Made by a program: the position numbers and the translations under genes. From Rikenella sp031549665 (lineage in GTDB: Bacteria; Bacteroidota; Bacteroidia; Bacteroidales; Rikenellaceae), in contig JAVBPJ010000010.1 of assembly GCA_031549665.1 (NCBI GenBank), positions 24,722 to 88,721 on the forward strand: a DNA stretch of 64,000 bases, read 5' to 3'. The notes beneath the pieces are model-generated. The model did not search any database and had not been told where the DNA came from. It was given only the letters and a program-made list of their open reading frames with translations. How positions within the stretch are numbered: position 1 is the first letter of the stretch; the number at the start of each line of letters is the position of its first letter. Shown in pieces: positions 34,447-43,815 of this stretch.

Positions 34447-35169
34447 TTATTTACCGATTTTTAAGGTCATTTTTTGGAGTAGTCCATATAAGCCGAGCTT
34501 GTGCGCCAAGGGCTTTACGTGCATCTTGAATTTCTGAAAAGGCGTATGCCATGATCCGGCAAAGTGGTGTATGGTATGGGTATTAGGCGTGAGTTCGATT
34601 TTTCCGGTGACGTAGGATTTGGCGCAGAAATAGTCTTTGGGAAAGACCTCAACTATGCCGCGAAAATTTTGGTGCGAGTTGTGTAACGAGAATCCTTGAA
34701 CGCTCATTCCCTTCGATATGATAGCGACGTTGGTCGTGGTATCGAGCTTGCCACCGGGAAGCAGGAAGGGACGATGTGCATAATGGGCTAGTTGTTCCGC
34801 AATCCATTCGCCGCCTGGTTCGCTTCCCATTATTCCAGTACCTATACGGGTCTGGTCTTCAAACCCTATAAAAGCGGGATAGAGGAGGAATTCATCAAGC
34901 GACTTGACCACTTCGATGTCGGTATCCATGTATATACCTCCCGTGTGATACAGTCCCCATAGGCGTACGTAATCAGCAACGAAAGCAAACTTTCCAGCCT
35001 GGTACGCTTCCTTTGTGTATTGCGTGGAGTTGACATCGAAGGTGTCTTCGCTCCATAGTTGGATCTCATATTCAGGCATGTAGCTCCTCCAGGAATCTAT
35101 GCATCGAAGTGTTAATTCTGGCATTTGGCCCCGGCCAAACCAACAATAGTGTATTATTTTAGGTATCAT
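34447..35169 (-). CDS. GT32-like glycosyltransferase (OCH1/capsular sugar transferase type)
   Basis: The 240-residue protein opens with IPKIIHYCWFGRGQMPEL and continues SWRSYMPEYEIQLWSED. The central GLYHTGGIYMDTDIEVVKSLDEFL contains the DTD metal motif (about 92-94). These are hallmarks of the DXD-sugar-binding GT32 group, often found in capsule and O-antigen clusters. A late histidine motif THTIHHFAGSWH is typical. The donor is unknown. It lies between a GT2 and the Wzy-like gene. Confidence 0.85.
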   Translation of the reverse strand: MIPKIIHYCWFGRGQMPELTLRCIDSWRSYMPEYEIQLWSEDTFDVNSTQYTKEAYQAGKFAFVADYVRLWGLYHTGGIYMDTDIEVVKSLDEFLLYPAFIGFEDQTRIGTGIMGSEPGGEWIAEQLAHYAHRPFLLPGGKLDTTTNVAIISKGMSVQGFSLHNSHQNFRGIVEVFPKDYFCAKSYVTGKIELTPNTHTIHHFAGSWHTPFQKFKMHVKPLAHKLGLYGLLQKMTLKIGK

Positions 35170-35193
35170 CGCACATATAAAATGAGTTTGCGA

Positions 35194-36306
35194 CTATAGG
35201 TAAAAAGGCGCAAATTGGTATGGGAGTAACCCCTCAACCTTCGCAAGGTAGGTATTTCCGTTCAGATATAAAATAGTCAGTGCAAGTAGTACCAATATCG
35301 CTCCCATCAGGGGGCGTGACCGAGAAGTGACTAGTGTCATAGCAATCGAGGGGATTATTATGACCTCGGTAATGGAAAAGAAGGTGGCTAAACGACCGGC
35401 TACGATCGGAAAATCATGCCATACCATCAGCCAACATACTGACAGAATATAGGGTACAAAGAGTACACGGAAGTGCGGGATTTTTTCGCGGAGTGTATTA
35501 TAAAATCCCAGTCCTATCATTACAAAGAACAATTGTTTGAGTATGGTGGGATTGGTTAGTACTCCTCGCGAATCATCGCCGACCATCCACATGTAGTCTG
35601 AGATTCGCTTGAAGATCCCTCCGGTGGGCAGTGACAGGAGTATTTTCCCGAAAGGGGCGATATGTGCGATCAAAAAACAGGTTACCACTATGTAGATCCA
35701 GGTTTTGAGACTCCAGTTTAATTTGTATAGCGGGTAGATCAACAGGAATATCGCGCAGGCGAGGTGAAAAGTGGAGGCGAGGAATACAGCCAACAGAAAT
35801 TTCCATAAGTTCTCCCGCTCGATATACTGTATGGAATATAGTAAGATCGCGGCTCCTATTCCTGCCCGTATTTGGGTCATATCCCGTACGATGAACGTGT
35901 GGGTAAAGTAGAAGAGGGTGGCGAATATAAAGTACTTTGATGAATATTTCTTGTAACACAGAACGTTGATGCTCACGGTGATTATTGCCACAAGCAGAAA
36001 AACTATTGTAGGCGATGAACTGAATATGCTGGCCACGTATAGTAGTACGTTGAATCCGGGTTCGAATATGGCAGCCGAAGAGTTATAACGGTCTCGCAAG
36101 ACCAACCCTTTTTGGACTATATCCCCAAAAGCATCTGCATAGGCCTGATAGTCCACAAAGTCGGGTTGATATCTGAGTCCGCAGAAGACGATCAGTACCG
36201 TTGCTATACCAAGCAGCCCCACTTTTCTTTGTGATGCGGCCACGGGGATCGTTTCCGTGAATGACAGCAAGGCTATCAATATGAATACCAAGTAGAATGG
36301 GGCCAT
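35194..36306 (-). CDS. wzy: Polysaccharide polymerase (Wzy, EpsG family)
   Basis: The 370-residue integral membrane protein has roughly ten hydrophobic segments. The loop after the second (GLRYQPDFVDYQAYADAFGDI) resembles the EpsG signature of GLR followed by a conserved Asp-Tyr-Tyr pattern. It likely joins lipid-linked repeat units in the periplasm after Wzx has flipped them. It is the only polymerase candidate in the locus. Substrate specificity is not readable. Its codons are visibly more AT-rich than the flanking core genes. Confidence 0.78.
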   Translation of the reverse strand: MAPFYLVFILIALLSFTETIPVAASQRKVGLLGIATVLIVFCGLRYQPDFVDYQAYADAFGDIVQKGLVLRDRYNSSAAIFEPGFNVLLYVASIFSSSPTIVFLLVAIITVSINVLCYKKYSSKYFIFATLFYFTHTFIVRDMTQIRAGIGAAILLYSIQYIERENLWKFLLAVFLASTFHLACAIFLLIYPLYKLNWSLKTWIYIVVTCFLIAHIAPFGKILLSLPTGGIFKRISDYMWMVGDDSRGVLTNPTILKQLFFVMIGLGFYNTLREKIPHFRVLFVPYILSVCWLMVWHDFPIVAGRLATFFSITEVIIIPSIAMTLVTSRSRPLMGAILVLLALTILYLNGNTYLAKVEGLLPYQFAPFYL

Positions 36307-36315
36307 ACAGCGTTC

Positions 36316-37470
36316 CTACTTTTTAATCAAGTGGGTAAATAGTTCGATCCATTGAGCCATGATGTGTTCTTGCGAGAAGTGCTGTTGCACTTTCTCGGCA
36401 GCTCGACGGCCCATTTCTTTCCGTCTGGTTGGGTTTTCGATCAAGGTCAGGATGGCTTCGGCGAGTTTTTCGGGCGATCCTTCCGGGGATACCAGCAATC
36501 CGTCTACTGTGTCGGTGATCACGTCGCGCGGACCGCACTTGCAAGTGAAGGCGGCGCCGGGCACTCCGTGGGCCATGGCTTCGATAAGGGTCATCGGAAG
36601 CCCCTCGTAGCGCGAGCTAAGCACATAGACCGAACTTTGCAGGTATTCACGATCGATATTGACCGAGGGGGGGTGTATGGTAATGACATTGTGTAGACCC
36701 AAACGGTCTATTTGCGCTTCGAGGATCTCCTTATCGGGTCCGTCGCCAAAGATGTCGAGGCGCCACTCAGGCTGTAGGTCGTGTACTATAGTCCATGTAT
36801 CCAGCAATATGTCGAACCCTTTCTGGTAGGTAAGTCGCCCGGCGGCCAGTACACGCGTTGTGTCGAGCGTGGCAAGTCCAGTCGGGGCGTATGGACTTGG
36901 GTTGTATATCACGTGTATGTTGGGCAGTGGGGGCCAGGCGTGGCGGTCTTCGTGTGTCAATGCGACGAAGGCGTCGAGGCGTCGCACTGCTCTATCGTAG
37001 CTGCTGGTAAATATCCGGTCAACGATGCCCCAAAGACTGCGGCGTGATTCTTGCTCGCGATGGTGTTTTGAAAAGTGTATCTCGCCCACCTTGCGGCTTC
37101 CGTCGCGCAGCCGTGTGAGGAACTGTATCTCGTGGCCAAACATCGACACTACGATGTCGAATCGTTCACGCTTCAGCAGCCTTCCGAGCCGCCGCTTGTG
37201 TTGTAGCAACTTGACCGCATAACCAAGGGTTTTTACGACGATATTCCGCCCGTTCGTCGAGCGGTAGTTCACCCCGAGATCCATTTGCCTGATGAGGGGC
37301 GAAAGTTCGAAAAAAGGGGTACGCCCTTGTTGGTCGGTGGTCACCACGCTTACCTGGTAGCCTGCACGCTCAGCCAAGTAGTTGACCTTGAGTATCATCA
37401 CGCGTTCCATTCCGGCCGGATAATAGGTCGATTGAATGAGATAGGCTATTCGTAGTGCTTGTTGTTTCAT
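36316..37470 (-). CDS. Family 4 glycosyltransferase
   Basis: The 384-residue GT-B enzyme has the N-terminal acceptor domain (AYLIQSTYYPAGMERVMILKV) and a C-terminal donor domain with VLAAGRLTYQKGFDILLDTW (about 205-225). The GT4 E-x7-E motif occurs in SSRYEGLPMTLIEAMAHG (about 285-300), and the C-terminal region reads LAEAILTLIENPTRRKEMG. It probably adds one sugar of the repeat unit at the cytoplasmic membrane. The donor is not inferable. It follows the candidate transferase at 37556-38689. Confidence 0.88.
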   Translation of the reverse strand: MKQQALRIAYLIQSTYYPAGMERVMILKVNYLAERAGYQVSVVTTDQQGRTPFFELSPLIRQMDLGVNYRSTNGRNIVVKTLGYAVKLLQHKRRLGRLLKRERFDIVVSMFGHEIQFLTRLRDGSRKVGEIHFSKHHREQESRRSLWGIVDRIFTSSYDRAVRRLDAFVALTHEDRHAWPPLPNIHVIYNPSPYAPTGLATLDTTRVLAAGRLTYQKGFDILLDTWTIVHDLQPEWRLDIFGDGPDKEILEAQIDRLGLHNVITIHPPSVNIDREYLQSSVYVLSSRYEGLPMTLIEAMAHGVPGAAFTCKCGPRDVITDTVDGLLVSPEGSPEKLAEAILTLIENPTRRKEMGRRAAEKVQQHFSQEHIMAQWIELFTHLIKK

Positions 37471-37555
37471 GACACGAAGTTAGTTATATCACAAGGCTTG
37501 TCTATCGGGTGGTGTGTACGAGGGCTATTTTATCCTGTTGGTTTTTTGGGTTTTC

Positions 37556-38689
37556 TCAGAGGTTACAGAAAAATGTATCGAGTATTTCGATGTTTGGCGT
37601 CTCTTCTATTCCGGGGCTTGTGAGGTAGGAGTATATATAGTTGTTTCGCACGTCGGGGTTTATGCGTTGTGGATTGATGTTGCCAAGGTCACAGTGGTCG
37701 AGGTTGTATATTTTCAGTCCGAGTGTCTTTGCCAGTCGTTGCTGTGCTATGCGCATCGTGATTTGTCGGTTGTACGAGTCATTGGTGATCAGTGCCAGCG
37801 GCCTGTCGTTCATTATGGCGAACGCTACGGAGGCGGTGTTGTGCATAAAGACCGCAGCGGCATCTTTGACGAGTTGTGCCGAGCGGTATTTTATAATTTC
37901 ACGCCCGGAACCGAAGGTCCCGGCAGCGTATTCGGCCTTGGGATGGGCAGCCACAACAACGTGCAGGTGGCATTGTTGCTCGAAGGTGTCAAAAAATCGG
38001 CGCAAGCTGGACTGATACTGCTCTACTCCGCCAGTTTGCTCACCTCGGTTGTGGTATTTTATGTCGGGGTGCAGGGGGTAAAATTCGTCGAGAAACAGGG
38101 CGTAGGGCTCTGTAATCAAGGGTGGATTCTTGTGGGTCTCGTTATACAGTTCCCAATCGGGATGGTTTATGTGTACATCGGTGTGAGGACCTTGGCCAGA
38201 GCGTATTAGGTAGTGGTAAAGTTTAAGGCCTGTCATTCGACGGTAGAGAGCCCAGATTATGACTTCAATCCTGGTGATCAGTGATTTTATGATTTTGGCA
38301 AATGTGGCGTGTCGCAACTTTTCGGCCAGTGTCAGGGTATTGGCAAGCGCCGCCGTGGCGTAGAGATCGATACGTACGCGTATCGTATTGTGTCTCTTCA
38401 TCGTACGGAAGAAACGGTGAGATCTTATTCTGTCTCCAGGGACTTCACACGAGAATATGACCTGAGTGGTATCTTCCTGTTCAAGTACTTGGTGAAGTTC
38501 AGCGATAGTTCTGATATACCGCACATATTGGGCTTCGAGTGTGTCAGCGAGTTTTTTTCCTGGGTCGAAGTACTGTGACATATCCCAATACTCAATTTCA
38601 AAACCGAGATCGCGTAGTTCCTCAATCTTAAATATTGCAACCCGCCTGGGCGTTAGTGGCTCTATGTCTATGAATATCAGTTTCTTCAT
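37556..38689 (-). CDS. Unassigned locus protein, possible GT-B transferase
   Basis: I do not firmly recognise this 377-residue protein. The N-terminus (KLIFIDIEPLTPRRVAIFKIEEL) looks like the first Rossmann strand of a GT-B enzyme. Residues about 245-300 (LHVVVAAHPKAEY; GREIIKYRSAQLVKDAAAVFMHNTASVAFAIMNDRPLALIT) resemble the donor-domain pattern of sialic-acid and Kdo-type transferases, where a His-Pro and a Ser/Thr-rich loop bind the CMP-sugar. In a locus that makes a CMP-nonulosonate but has no other obvious transferase for it, this is a reasonable candidate. The start overlaps the wzx stop by 4 bp. Confidence 0.5.
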   Translation of the reverse strand: MKKLIFIDIEPLTPRRVAIFKIEELRDLGFEIEYWDMSQYFDPGKKLADTLEAQYVRYIRTIAELHQVLEQEDTTQVIFSCEVPGDRIRSHRFFRTMKRHNTIRVRIDLYATAALANTLTLAEKLRHATFAKIIKSLITRIEVIIWALYRRMTGLKLYHYLIRSGQGPHTDVHINHPDWELYNETHKNPPLITEPYALFLDEFYPLHPDIKYHNRGEQTGGVEQYQSSLRRFFDTFEQQCHLHVVVAAHPKAEYAAGTFGSGREIIKYRSAQLVKDAAAVFMHNTASVAFAIMNDRPLALITNDSYNRQITMRIAQQRLAKTLGLKIYNLDHCDLGNINPQRINPDVRNNYIYSYLTSPGIEETPNIEILDTFFCNL

Positions 38690-40125
38690 TTGCGACGGTT
38701 GGGCAAGTAATTTTTAATGAATTCGGCGATTACGTGTCGTTCACTATAGAGCAGTACGAAGCAAGCCAGCGCAACGATGCCAAATTTAGTCGTTAAATTG
38801 AGCCATAAGTTCTCAATACGATTCACGAAGAACAAAGGTGCGTAGATGGGTACTGAGATTAGTATGATGCGCATGAACTTTCGTAGCGCTGTACCATGTA
38901 CTTTGATTATCCAGCGATTAATGCCCCAGGCTATTGCTGTCATTATGATGTACGATACAGAGAATGAGATGGCGGCTCCAGTTTGTCCCCAGCGTGGTAT
39001 GGTATAGAGATTCATCGCTATGTTAGCGGCACCGGCCACGAAGACCACCACGGATAAATAACCGGTTTTTATTGCATAACCGAAGTTGCGCATGTATACG
39101 TAGGCCAGTTGGTAGAACATATACCCTACGACAAAAATCGGAATCAGATAGAATGAACCATAAAAATTGCGGTTGGCAAGTATCATACCTATGTTTTCAC
39201 CGAAGGCGGCGATGACGAAAGCAACGATGATCGTTAGGCGGAATATGCGTAACTGATCCTTGTCGTGCTGGACATAATCCCTCGCATTCATGTACTCGTA
39301 GTAATACGGGTTCCATGCTTGGTGAGCTATAGTGATCGATATTCCGGTCAGGGCGGCTATGGTGAGCGCCAAGGTGTAGAATCCAGCGTCGGCCATGCCT
39401 TGCTCGGCTCCGATTGTGACTTTTGCGAATTGTTCGATGAGTATTCCGCTCAGGGCATATGGCATGCGTGGTATGGAATATCGTAATATGAAGTAGACAA
39501 AGTCGCGCCGGAAACTGAACTCGAAGTATGGTTTTATGCGCTTCCCCCAATAAAAGCATAAGGCTATTCCTATCACTATTTGTCCAAGTATTTGACCGTA
39601 GTATTTATCGGTACTCATCAACAGGATGCCGACAGCCGACAGGACGAAGCCTCCCCAGATACGAACCAACGACGTTGTGGCGAGTATTTTGCTCTGCTTC
39701 ATTACCCCAAATATTTGCTCGAAGGTGAGCCCCCAAACGTTTATAAACGTCATGGGTATGAGCATCCACACGACTGGTAAGGGCAATCCCACAAGTTTTG
39801 CTACATATGGCGATAGAATTAGTAGCACTAGTGAGTTTACCCCGCCTATGAGTATAGCTAACAACGATGATGTGCCGACGAATTGCCGGAAGTCGGTATC
39901 GCTTTTTTTTGAAAAGTAGTACCGTCCCACCGCACCATCTACGCTGAATGTCAGCACTGATCCGAGTATTCCCAGATAGCTCATAAACACGGCATAGATC
40001 CCATATTCTTCGCTCGTAAGCAGGTTCGTATATACGGGAATTGAAACAAAGGCCAATGCTCGGTTTGCAAGGTTGGCCAGTAGGTAGTTTTTGCCGTGGT
40101 TGAGTATCTCTTTGAAATTACTCAT
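38686..40125 (-). CDS. wzx: Oligosaccharide flippase (Wzx)
   Basis: The 479-residue protein has about twelve to fourteen membrane segments and the MATE/MOP-type N-terminus (HGKNYLLANLANRALAFVSIPVYTNLLTSEEYGIYAVFMSYLGIL). It moves the undecaprenyl-linked repeat unit across the inner membrane. The segment RYSIPRMPYALSGILIEQFAKVTIG is typical of Wzx/RfbX proteins. It stands between the esterase gene and the putative transferase at 37556, in the assembly half of the locus. Confidence 0.9.
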   Translation of the reverse strand: MSNFKEILNHGKNYLLANLANRALAFVSIPVYTNLLTSEEYGIYAVFMSYLGILGSVLTFSVDGAVGRYYFSKKSDTDFRQFVGTSSLLAILIGGVNSLVLLILSPYVAKLVGLPLPVVWMLIPMTFINVWGLTFEQIFGVMKQSKILATTSLVRIWGGFVLSAVGILLMSTDKYYGQILGQIVIGIALCFYWGKRIKPYFEFSFRRDFVYFILRYSIPRMPYALSGILIEQFAKVTIGAEQGMADAGFYTLALTIAALTGISITIAHQAWNPYYYEYMNARDYVQHDKDQLRIFRLTIIVAFVIAAFGENIGMILANRNFYGSFYLIPIFVVGYMFYQLAYVYMRNFGYAIKTGYLSVVVFVAGAANIAMNLYTIPRWGQTGAAISFSVSYIIMTAIAWGINRWIIKVHGTALRKFMRIILISVPIYAPLFFVNRIENLWLNLTTKFGIVALACFVLLYSERHVIAEFIKNYLPNRRK

Positions 40126-40159
40126 ACGGGGGAAGAAAGGTGCTCAAAACTGAGGAAGG

Positions 40160-41134
40160 TTATTTGTAGTATCTGAAAAATGAGACGACTTTGTATCCGA
40201 TTCGCCATCGATCACGTCCCGTTCCAATGAACGGCACCATTTCGCTATGATCTATTCCAATCACTTCGTACCGTTCGATTTTATATTCATTTTCCGTAAG
40301 TTTCTCCTCTAATATCACATTCGGGATGACTCTGTCTTCCTTGTTTGTGTGTATCAGAAGTATCGGTGGAATATCTTTATCAGGTGCGATATTTTTCAGT
40401 GGTAGGGCGTCGTCCCACTGTGAGCGGTCGTTGCCCATTGCATTGACCCACACGAGATAAAGGGTTCGTATGTACTCGTCGGGACTGGTAGGCGACAACA
40501 TTTCGAGTGGGCCGATATAAGGACCTGCATCTGAACTGTATGCAGCTCGGATGTCAGAGAGCGAGCGCCCCACTTTCTTCAAAAACCGTTCGTTCGTCGA
40601 GAGCAGTAGAGCCAGGTGGGCTCCGGAGGAGTGTCCGAACAAGTATATGCGTTGGGGGTCGCCGCCGTATTGTTCTATGTTGTTGTAGACCCAGTTGAAG
40701 GCTCGGGCCACGCTCATAATATGTCGCGGATGTATATCTCGTCGCTGATTGAGTGTGTCGCAAGGGTCTGGTGACAGGATGTAGTCTATGGAAACGGAAA
40801 CGAATCCCATCCTTGCGAAATACTCTATTTGCGGAGTATCCCAGTAATTCCTATGTCCGGCATTCCAGGCTCCGCCGTGGATGAAAAACACTACGGGCCG
40901 AAGTTGTCCGTCGTTTTCGACTTTGTTGAATATATTGAGTCCGAGCCAGTCAGCATACTTCACATCTTTGTGAGTGGCTACGTCACTGAAAGTGTACTGG
41001 TCAATAATTTCCGGCAGTTCAGGGTTTACAAGTGCCGGCACGCTCTCCTCTTTGTTGCACGAGAGTGTAAGGAACGCAACTGTCGTGAACATTGCCGTTC
41101 GGGACATGTGCTTTTTCAGTCTAGTTATTCTCAT
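40160..41134 (-). CDS. Alpha/beta-hydrolase lipoprotein (esterase/lipase type)
   Basis: The 324-residue protein carries a signal sequence with a lipobox TLSC, so it is probably membrane-anchored outside the cytoplasm. The hydrolase core has the oxyanion HGGAWNAGHRNYW (about 91-103), the nucleophile elbow GHSSGAHLALLL and the late DHSEM His, as in hormone-sensitive-lipase/esterase families. It could remove or transfer O-acyl groups on the exported glycan, but substrates are unknown. It lies between wzx and an SGNH hydrolase gene, with a 4-nt gap to the latter. Confidence 0.78.
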   Translation of the reverse strand: MRITRLKKHMSRTAMFTTVAFLTLSCNKEESVPALVNPELPEIIDQYTFSDVATHKDVKYADWLGLNIFNKVENDGQLRPVVFFIHGGAWNAGHRNYWDTPQIEYFARMGFVSVSIDYILSPDPCDTLNQRRDIHPRHIMSVARAFNWVYNNIEQYGGDPQRIYLFGHSSGAHLALLLSTNERFLKKVGRSLSDIRAAYSSDAGPYIGPLEMLSPTSPDEYIRTLYLVWVNAMGNDRSQWDDALPLKNIAPDKDIPPILLIHTNKEDRVIPNVILEEKLTENEYKIERYEVIGIDHSEMVPFIGTGRDRWRIGYKVVSFFRYYK

Positions 41135-41138
41135 TGGG

Positions 41139-41825
41139 TTATTTGGGCAGATGCTCCAGCACGGCGTTTGCTATTTTTTGGTGTCCCTCAGCGGTACAGT
41201 GTAGTCCATCTTGGAGGAACCACTGGTTGAGCCCTTCGATAAGGGGAGTGATGTATACTGCTATGGGGCAATTTGAAGCCGCCTCTTGGAATGCGTCATT
41301 GTATAGACGTACGCCTTCGAGTAGCAGATTAATTCTGTCTGTCAGCCACTTTGGAGGTGTGTATATCGATACAATCACGACTCGCGACACGCCGGCCATC
41401 ATGCATTGGTCGAGGTAACCAGCCACGTTCCGTTTGAATTCGTCAAGGGGTACATCTGTTCGTTTCAGACTACGTTTAAAGAAAAGTTTGTATGGTTTCC
41501 AAAAAGCTGCCTGCATGATTTGGGGCATTCTGTCCAAAGCTCTGTTTAATAAATTGTGTCTCATATAACGTGGAAGGCAGTCACTGATTCCCATTTGTAT
41601 TATGACGTAATCCGGTGAGTAGAAACGCAAGTTGTCGCCGTAGCTCCACTCTTTAGGTTCTGGATTCGAAGTGAGCGACCGGCTGTTGTTACGTCGTTTT
41701 GAGAGGGCTATGAACCTCAAGTCGGGTCGGGCGTCTTGCAACAGACAGGGCCATGTCTCTTCGTAGGGACTTCCGGGACGTGGCAGCGCTGCCGAACTGC
41801 CGATGATAAGGACTCTTTTACTCAT
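41139..41825 (-). CDS. SGNH/GDSL-type hydrolase
   Basis: The 228-residue protein resembles SGNH hydrolases: block I VLIIGSSAALPRPGSPYEE (Ser in G-S-S rather than G-D-S), a block III-like IIQMGISDC where Asp occupies the usual Asn neighbourhood, and block V DGLHCTAEGH with the Asp-x-x-His pair. There is no signal peptide. Homologues in polysaccharide loci are thought to act on O-acyl groups, but no substrate can be assigned. It precedes the lipoprotein esterase by 4 nt. Confidence 0.75.
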   Translation of the reverse strand: MSKRVLIIGSSAALPRPGSPYEETWPCLLQDARPDLRFIALSKRRNNSRSLTSNPEPKEWSYGDNLRFYSPDYVIIQMGISDCLPRYMRHNLLNRALDRMPQIMQAAFWKPYKLFFKRSLKRTDVPLDEFKRNVAGYLDQCMMAGVSRVVIVSIYTPPKWLTDRINLLLEGVRLYNDAFQEAASNCPIAVYITPLIEGLNQWFLQDGLHCTAEGHQKIANAVLEHLPK

Positions 41826-41870
41826 ATCAATTCTATGTGTGGCGATGTGTTGTGTGAACGTGTGTGACGG

Positions 41871-42815
41871 CTAGTAGTTTCCGATTTTGTTGTAGTACTC
41901 TTTAACGTATTGGGCCTGTTGCTCTATTGTGCAGAAGCGCGATAGGTCACCCTCGACGAAGGCTTTGGTTTGGAGGTAGAAGCCGGGTTTGAACTTGGTG
42001 TCAAAGAAGTTGTCTATTTCGACAGGCGCAAGGGCCACGCTGCCCAGTTCTTGTATTTGCAGGCTCTCCATCGGTCGAAGATGGAGGCGGTGTTTGCGCG
42101 TGAGAATTTCGACGCTCCAACGCCCAGGAGATTGCCAACCGGCACTGTAGTTGAATAGTGCTCCATTTTCGGTGCGCCCGGCGCCAGCAAAGATACTGGC
42201 CGACGGGTGCCATCCCAACGTATTTTCACCTGCTGTGTAGCAGTTGATTTCAGTGGGTTCCCCTCCAAGGAAGAATGCTGTATCTATGACGTGTGACGAG
42301 TTGCTCAGGAGCCAGTAGCGCATCGTCACAGCTGGGTAATCGGCGGGGTTGAATGTGTGGGTCCACTCCGTGAACTCGAAGTTGAACGAGGTGACTCCGC
42401 CATCCTCGCGTATGATCTCTTCAGCCTTAAGAACCGAGCTATAGAAGCGGCGGTTGTAGGCCAACACCACGTTTGCTCCTGCCTTGCGGGCCTCCTCTGC
42501 GAGGTTGCCTGCTTCATCAGGCATACCGAAACCGGGCTTTTCAAGTAGTATGTTCTTCACACCGTAGTAGAGCAGTTGCCGACAGACGTGGCTCAGGGTG
42601 TCGGTCTTGACGGCGATTATTGCGCTGTCGGGCAGTGCGGGCTGTGTTTGCAAAAAGGTCTCGATGCCGCCGCGTAAAGTCACGTGTCCGGTCTCTTGTT
42701 CAAATTTGTTGGCAGATTCTTCACCGCGTCCCACGGCCACGTATTCTTGTCCGAGTTCCGTGAGTACTTTACCATATTCGCATCCGATGAGGCCTGTACC
42801 TATTATCCAGATCAT
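41871..42815 (-). CDS. Gfo/Idh/MocA-family oxidoreductase (third of three)
   Basis: The 314-residue protein has a Rossmann start WIIGTGLIGCEYGKVL and the family EKPG motif (LLEKPGFGMPDEAG, Lys at about 93). A downstream AYNRRFYSS and a C-terminal beta-sheet domain are also present. NAD(P)-dependent oxidation or reduction of a sugar carbon is the likely chemistry. Of the three oxidoreductases in the locus it is the shortest. Its dinucleotide motif is G-T-G-L-I-G. It follows the second one after 12 nt. Confidence 0.8.
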   Translation of the reverse strand: MIWIIGTGLIGCEYGKVLTELGQEYVAVGRGEESANKFEQETGHVTLRGGIETFLQTQPALPDSAIIAVKTDTLSHVCRQLLYYGVKNILLEKPGFGMPDEAGNLAEEARKAGANVVLAYNRRFYSSVLKAEEIIREDGGVTSFNFEFTEWTHTFNPADYPAVTMRYWLLSNSSHVIDTAFFLGGEPTEINCYTAGENTLGWHPSASIFAGAGRTENGALFNYSAGWQSPGRWSVEILTRKHRLHLRPMESLQIQELGSVALAPVEIDNFFDTKFKPGFYLQTKAFVEGDLSRFCTIEQQAQYVKEYYNKIGNY

Positions 42816-42827
42816 TCTTTAGTGAGG

Positions 42828-43811
42828 TTAGGTTATGGGACAACTGTCACCATTGTTCCCGCTGAGTTTGTTGTAAAGTGCAACCATCGGGCGTAGCAGG
42901 GCTAAATGAGTTGCTGCCGATTCTGCAAATGGAGTGAGTATTGAGCGGTTTTCTGTTAGGATTTGTCGGGCGATTTCTCCACTTAGTGTACTCTGATAGC
43001 CAAGGTCTACCTTGCTCCATGCCTCCCCATTGCAGGTTATGGTGTCACGGCCTTCGTCAATATCATAACGGTTACCTTCGGCTTCCACCGTTAGTATGAT
43101 TGCCGGCGTGCTGCCATTGTCAAGTGGCAAACTGCTTATAATTGCTGTCGATCCTGCGGTGGTCGTAGCATGTATTGTTCCTGCGAACTCAACGTATCCA
43201 GGGCGCTTGTTTTCAAAAATCCGGGGCATCAATGTGCTGGCATCAATGTTGTTGATGCTTTCGCCTGGGGGCATTAGCATTGCGAACAAGTCGAGAAAAT
43301 GAACACTATTGCAGCCAAGGCCCCAGTTCCATCCAGCGACTGAGAGTCTGATGCTGTTCGCCTTGGCGAGTTCTTTTTTCAAACGTTGATATCCGTTGAA
43401 CATTCTACGTGGGCAATTGACCCAGGTGTTTTCGAACAATTTTTTTTCCCGTAATAGCCGTTCTACTTCGTCGTATTCAGATATAGCAGGGAACAGGAAT
43501 TTTTCGAGTATGAGGTTAGCAACTTGCTTTTTTGCCAGCAATTCTTGGATGATTGCTACGCGCGGCATCGATCCGGTTGCGATTATCACCAAGTCGAGCT
43601 TTGGAGATAGGGCGTTGATCCCTTCGAGGTATTCTACAGTAGCCGTGGGGTTCGGGGTGATTTCGTCATATCTTTCGCGGGCTACGCGTAGCGATTCAGG
43701 GTTGCTGTCTACGACCTGTATGAGCATAGGGAGCGGGGCATGCTTAAGCCCTTGGAGGTGTCGGCTTCCGAGTTGACCGGCACCTATTACAGCTATATTG
43801 TGAGTTTTCAT
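42828..43811 (-). CDS. Gfo/Idh/MocA-family oxidoreductase (second of three)
   Basis: The 327-residue protein begins IAVIGAGQLGSRHLQGLKHA, a NAD(P)-binding Rossmann motif. The usual EKP is replaced by EKFLFPA (Lys at about 104), and the catalytic-domain motif GLGCNSVHFLDLF keeps the conserved His-x-x-Asp. Acting on a nucleotide-linked or free sugar is likely, with unknown regiochemistry. It begins 4 nt after the PtmA-like SDR gene stop, so it belongs to the same transcript. Confidence 0.8.
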   Translation of the reverse strand: MKTHNIAVIGAGQLGSRHLQGLKHAPLPMLIQVVDSNPESLRVARERYDEITPNPTATVEYLEGINALSPKLDLVIIATGSMPRVAIIQELLAKKQVANLILEKFLFPAISEYDEVERLLREKKLFENTWVNCPRRMFNGYQRLKKELAKANSIRLSVAGWNWGLGCNSVHFLDLFAMLMPPGESINNIDASTLMPRIFENKRPGYVEFAGTIHATTTAGSTAIISSLPLDNGSTPAIILTVEAEGNRYDIDEGRDTITCNGEAWSKVDLGYQSTLSGEIARQILTENRSILTPFAESAATHLALLRPMVALYNKLSGNNGDSCPIT

Positions 43812-43815
43812 TATG

